Of a stretch of 7,536 bases of DNA, positions 6,012-7,536 are shown piece after piece. The stretch covers positions 1-7,536 of the forward strand of contig JANNAV010000325.1 of NCBI GenBank assembly GCA_031384695.1, in the 5' to 3' direction. Position 1 is the stretch's first letter; the number at the start of each line of letters is the position of its first letter. This stretch comes from JANNAV01 sp031384695. Its GTDB lineage: Bacteria > Pseudomonadota > Alphaproteobacteria > Rhodobacterales > Rhodobacteraceae. Both the position numbers and the translations under genes were made by a program. A model generated the notes under the pieces. That model saw only the letters and a program-made list of their open reading frames with translations, had not been told where the DNA came from and did not search any database.

Positions 6012-6184
6012 ATGTCCCGGGGGTAACTCCGGGGCTTTTCATTGGTGTTGGTGGATCCCGCAAGGGAAAGCCTGTCGGATCGCAAGATCAAAGGACAACG
6101 CCCTTCGCAACGCTCTGAGGCCCGAAAACTGGGAACCGGTTTTCGGACCAGCCGAAAGAGCAGAACAAAAGAAGGAGAACAGCC
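6012..6184 (+). promoter_or_regulatory. Structured 5' leader of rpsD, candidate cis-regulatory RNA
   Basis: The leader holds several compatible hairpins: GGCTTT (6033-6038) pairing with AAAGCC (6067-6072), enclosing CCC-GCAA-GGG (6057-6066); TGTC (6073-6076) with GACA (6094-6097), enclosing GATC-GCAA-GATC (6078-6089); and an 8-bp hairpin at 6122-6146. Both small hairpins carry a GCAA tetraloop of the GNRA class, typical of folded functional RNA. S4 controls its own synthesis through leader RNA in Escherichia coli and Bacillus, so autoregulation is a reasonable inference. I do not match this leader to any named riboswitch. AAGGAG (6172-6177) is the Shine-Dalgarno. No convincing coding sequence lies in it. 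Confidence 0.5.
6122..6146 (+). repeat. 8-bp-arm palindrome within the rpsD leader
   Basis: CCGAAAAC (6122-6129) and GTTTTCGG (6139-6146) are perfect reverse complements around a 9-base loop TGGGAACCG. Read on the other strand it resembles CCGAAAACCGGTTCCC-type intergenic palindromes that I recall from alphaproteobacteria, so it may be a dispersed repeat as well as a leader hairpin. That resemblance is from memory only. Confidence 0.55.
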
Positions 6185-6805
6185 GTGACAAAACGCACGT
6201 CTGCCAAGCACAAGATTGACCGCCGGATGGGCGAAAACATCTGGGGACGCCCGAAATCCCCGGTGAACAAGCGCGAGTATGGCCCCGGTCAGCACGGCCA
6301 GCGCCGCAAGAACAAGCTGTCGGATTTCGGCACCCAGCTGCGCGCCAAGCAAAAGCTGAAGGGCTATTACGGCGATCTGACGGAAAAGCAGTTCCGCAAG
6401 ATATATACCGAGGCCGAGCGCGTGAAGGGCGATACCGGCGAGATGCTGGTGGGCCTGCTGGAGCGGCGTCTGGATGCGGTGGTGTACCGCGCCAAGCTGG
6501 TGCCGACGATTTTTGCCGCGCGCCAGTTCGTGAACCACGGCCATGTGACCGTGAACGGCGGCCGGGTGAACATCGCGTCTTACCGCGTTAAAGAAGGCGA
6601 TATCATCGCCGTGCGCGAGAAATCGCGTCAGATGACGCTGATCATGGAAGCGATTGCGCTGACCGAGCGCGACATTCCGGATTATCTGGAAGTGGACCAG
6701 CAAAAGCTGGTGGTGAAGTTCATCCGCACCCCGGCGTTGGGCGATGTGCCTTATCCGGTGCAGATGGAGCCGAACCTGGTGGTGGAATACTACGCCAAGA
6801 ACTGA
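6185..6805 (+). CDS. rpsD: 30S ribosomal protein S4
   Basis: A 206-aa protein matching bacterial S4, a primary 16S rRNA-binding protein that starts assembly of the small-subunit body and helps form the mRNA entry site. The GTG start at 6185 is supported by AAGGAG seven bases upstream and by the usual N-terminus MTKRTSAKHKIDRRMGEN. Seen: the basic N-terminal region with the conserved YGPGQHGQRR at about 37-46; LRAKQKLKGYYG; and the S4 RNA-binding domain starting near residue 94 with RRLDAVVYRAKLVPTIFAARQFVNHGHVTVNGGRVNIASY. The N-terminus lacks zinc-binding cysteines, so this is the C-minus form. It stands alone with its own promoter and terminator rather than in the alpha ribosomal operon. 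Call certain. Confidence 0.99.
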   Translation: MTKRTSAKHKIDRRMGENIWGRPKSPVNKREYGPGQHGQRRKNKLSDFGTQLRAKQKLKGYYGDLTEKQFRKIYTEAERVKGDTGEMLVGLLERRLDAVVYRAKLVPTIFAARQFVNHGHVTVNGGRVNIASYRVKEGDIIAVREKSRQMTLIMEAIALTERDIPDYLEVDQQKLVVKFIRTPALGDVPYPVQMEPNLVVEYYAKN

Positions 6806-6828
6806 TCGCGGCCGGGTGATGGCATCAG

Positions 6829-6858
6829 AAGGCCCGGTGTTATGGCGGGCCTTTTTTT
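6829..6858 (+). terminator. Rho-independent terminator of rpsD
   Basis: AAGGCCCG (6829-6836) pairs perfectly with CGGGCCTT (6846-6853) around a 9-base loop, and the T-run spans 6852-6858 (seven T). It begins 24 bases after the rpsD stop and ends just before the Shine-Dalgarno of the next gene, which must therefore depend on read-through or on a promoter not seen here. Confidence 0.92.
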
Positions 6859-6870
6859 CGGAGACATGTG

Positions 6871-7407
6871 ATGGCCGGGAAACCAACAATTGAATCGCGT
6901 TTTGAGCGCGGTCTTTTCGCCAGCCGTTGGTTGATTGCGCCGATGTATCTGGGGCTGGCGATAGCGCTGGGGATGATGACGGTCATCTTTGTGCGCGAGT
7001 TGGTCTATTACTTGCCGCAACTGCTTGAACTTTCGGCGGAAAAGGCAATTCTGGTGGTTCTGACGCTGATTGACCTGACGCTGGCGGCCAATCTTTTGCT
7101 GATCGTGATGTTCTCGGGCTATGAGAATTTTGTCTCGAAGCTGGATATCCCGGACACTGCGGATCGGCCGGAATGGATGGGCAAAGTTGATTTCTCGGGC
7201 CTGAAGATGAAGTTGATTGCGTCTATTGTGGCGATCTCCGCGATTGATCTGCTGAAGCGGTTCTTTGAAATCGGCGCGGCAGGCAAAGACCCGGTGGTTG
7301 AGGCGAACGAACTTTACTGGCTGATCATCGTGCATCTGACCTTCGTATTTTCGGGGGTTTTGATGGCGGTGATGGATTTCTTGTCGTCAAAGGCGACAAA
7401 GTACTAG
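6871..7407 (+). CDS. YqhA/UPF0114 (TIGR00645) family inner-membrane protein
   Basis: A 178-aa membrane protein of unknown function, closely patterned on Escherichia coli YqhA. I prefer the ATG at 6871, seven bases after GGAG (6860-6863), to the adjacent in-frame GTG at 6868. Seen: ESRFERGLFASRWLIAP at the N-terminus, the family hallmark; hydrophobic segments at about 21-41, 58-80, 113-130 and 147-171, giving four predicted membrane spans; and the conserved MFSGYENFVSKLD at about 80-92, SIVAISAIDLL at 118-128 and IIVHLTFVFSG. Length is normal for the family (about 165-190). It begins directly after the rpsD terminator with no visible promoter, so some read-through is likely. The family call is firm; the biochemical role is not known. 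Confidence 0.92.
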   Translation: MAGKPTIESRFERGLFASRWLIAPMYLGLAIALGMMTVIFVRELVYYLPQLLELSAEKAILVVLTLIDLTLAANLLLIVMFSGYENFVSKLDIPDTADRPEWMGKVDFSGLKMKLIASIVAISAIDLLKRFFEIGAAGKDPVVEANELYWLIIVHLTFVFSGVLMAVMDFLSSKATKY

Positions 7408-7408
7408 A

Positions 7409-7452
7409 GCGTGTTGCGTACAAACGGGTTCACCCGATTGAACGCAACACGC
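7409..7452. repeat. Large imperfect palindrome (20-bp stem) after the yqhA-like gene
   Basis: Bases 7409-7428 pair with 7433-7452 around a TTCA loop; 18 of 20 pairs match, with A/A mismatches at 7420:7441 and 7424:7437. The outer arm GCGTGTTGCGT / ACGCAACACGC is perfect over 11 bp. It starts two bases after the stop codon and follows CTAGAGC. There is no T-run, so it is not a standard terminator, though it could end or protect the transcript. It looks like a dispersed intergenic repeat; similar sequences are, from memory, frequent in Rhodobacteraceae. Confidence 0.75.
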
Positions 7453-7480
7453 AACATTCCCAAGCTGATCTTGTCTTGGC

Positions 7481-7511
7481 TTTCCTTCAATCTGAATCAG
7501 ATTGAAGGAAA
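7481..7511. repeat. Perfect 31-base palindrome (15-bp arms)
   Basis: TTTCCTTCAATCTGA (7481-7495) and its exact reverse complement (7497-7511) flank a single A. With arms this long and only one central base it would extrude only as a cruciform or act as a symmetric protein site. The flank ATCCGCTC on the right has no partner on the left, hinting that the left edge of a longer element is lost. It lies 28 bases after the other palindrome in gene-free DNA. Confidence 0.75.
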
Positions 7512-7512
7512 T

Positions 7513-7525
7513 CCGCTCTGAGCGG
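7513..7525. repeat. Small palindrome next to the 31-base palindrome
   Basis: CCGCTC (7513-7518) and GAGCGG (7520-7525) are reverse complements around one T. It may mark the edge of the neighbouring repeat element or the start of another copy. The window ends 11 bases later. Confidence 0.4.
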
Positions 7526-7536
7526 GCCGCGATCAG

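Noticed and set aside
6012..6026. Four-codon ATG ORF at the expected rpsD transcription start.
   Set aside because: Too short to support as a leader peptide; no ribosome site and no amino-acid theme.
6017..6039. Hairpin CCCGG/CCGGG followed by TTTT as an attenuator.
   Set aside because: The stem is only about 5 bp with an 8-base loop and four T, and it competes with the GGCTTT/AAAGCC helix; too weak to call.
5056..6063. A 335-codon minus-strand open frame opposite the Hint gene.
   Set aside because: Composition (Arg, His, Pro, Gln) is that of an antisense frame in G+C-rich DNA, while the plus-strand frame carries clear Hint motifs.
6012..6184. Possible known riboswitch or housekeeping RNA (cobalamin, TPP, SRP RNA, 6S) in the rpsD leader.
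   Set aside because: I looked for the conserved cores of these RNAs and found none; only generic hairpins with GNRA loops are visible.
5693..6889. A 398-codon open frame on the minus strand across rpsD and its flanks.
   Set aside because: It is antisense to the certain S4 gene, its promoter, leader and terminator, is rich in His/Arg/Pro as expected of a shadow frame, and resembles no protein family.
1..7536. CRISPR array, tRNA or rRNA gene, insertion sequence or phage genes.
   Set aside because: No regularly spaced direct repeats, cloverleaf sequence, transposase or phage motifs were seen on either strand.

Overview
The window looks like a chromosomal segment of an alphaproteobacterium, most likely a Rhodobacteraceae (Roseobacter-group) species. 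The evidence is the high G+C, the Hint-domain protein of a type common in that family, an LpxR-family outer-membrane protein, and intergenic palindromes resembling those I associate with that group. All recognised genes are on the + strand. The assignment rests on family recognition, not on a search.

Positions 2-3697 are the distal part of a surface-sugar operon. It has five tightly spaced genes: the 3' end of a CMP-nonulosonate (sialic/legionaminic/pseudaminic acid) cytidylyltransferase, a Rossmann-type protein resembling DUF115/MptE and GT42 sialyltransferases, a WbpG/PseA-type N-acetyl sugar amidotransferase, and paralogues of HisF and HisH. Four of the junctions are stop/start overlaps or short gaps: ATGA at 283, a 21-nt gap before 1141, TGATG at 2320, GTGA at 3059. 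In the Pseudomonas aeruginosa O-antigen system the WbpG/HisH2/HisF2 trio turns an acetamido group into an acetamidino group, with HisH supplying ammonia from glutamine and HisF passing it on. The layout therefore predicts that this organism makes an acetamidino (amidine-bearing) sugar, probably a nonulosonic acid that is then CMP-activated and transferred to a surface glycan or flagellin. The HisF paralogue has Glu where true HisF has its second catalytic Asp, which argues against a role in histidine synthesis. The amidotransferase gene is clearly AT-richer than its neighbours.

Positions 3804-4715 encode a secreted outer-membrane beta-barrel of the LpxR (lipid A 3'-O-deacylase) family. After an AT-rich gap, 4882-5955 encode a Hint (Hedgehog/intein-type) domain protein with an uncharacterised N-terminal half.

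Positions 5977-6858 form a complete rpsD unit: a near-consensus sigma70 promoter, a roughly 170-nt leader rich in predicted hairpins (two GCAA tetraloops and an 8-bp palindrome), ribosomal protein S4 with a GTG start and strong Shine-Dalgarno, and a clear rho-independent terminator. Positions 6871-7407 encode a YqhA/UPF0114 (TIGR00645) membrane protein. The last 130 bases carry no gene but hold two large palindromes (a 20-bp stem with two mismatches, and a perfect 15-bp-arm palindrome) that look like dispersed intergenic repeat elements.

The best candidates for something undescribed are the rpsD leader RNA, the DUF115/GT42-like protein placed between the CMP-sugar synthetase and the amidination genes, and the 3'-terminal palindrome cluster.
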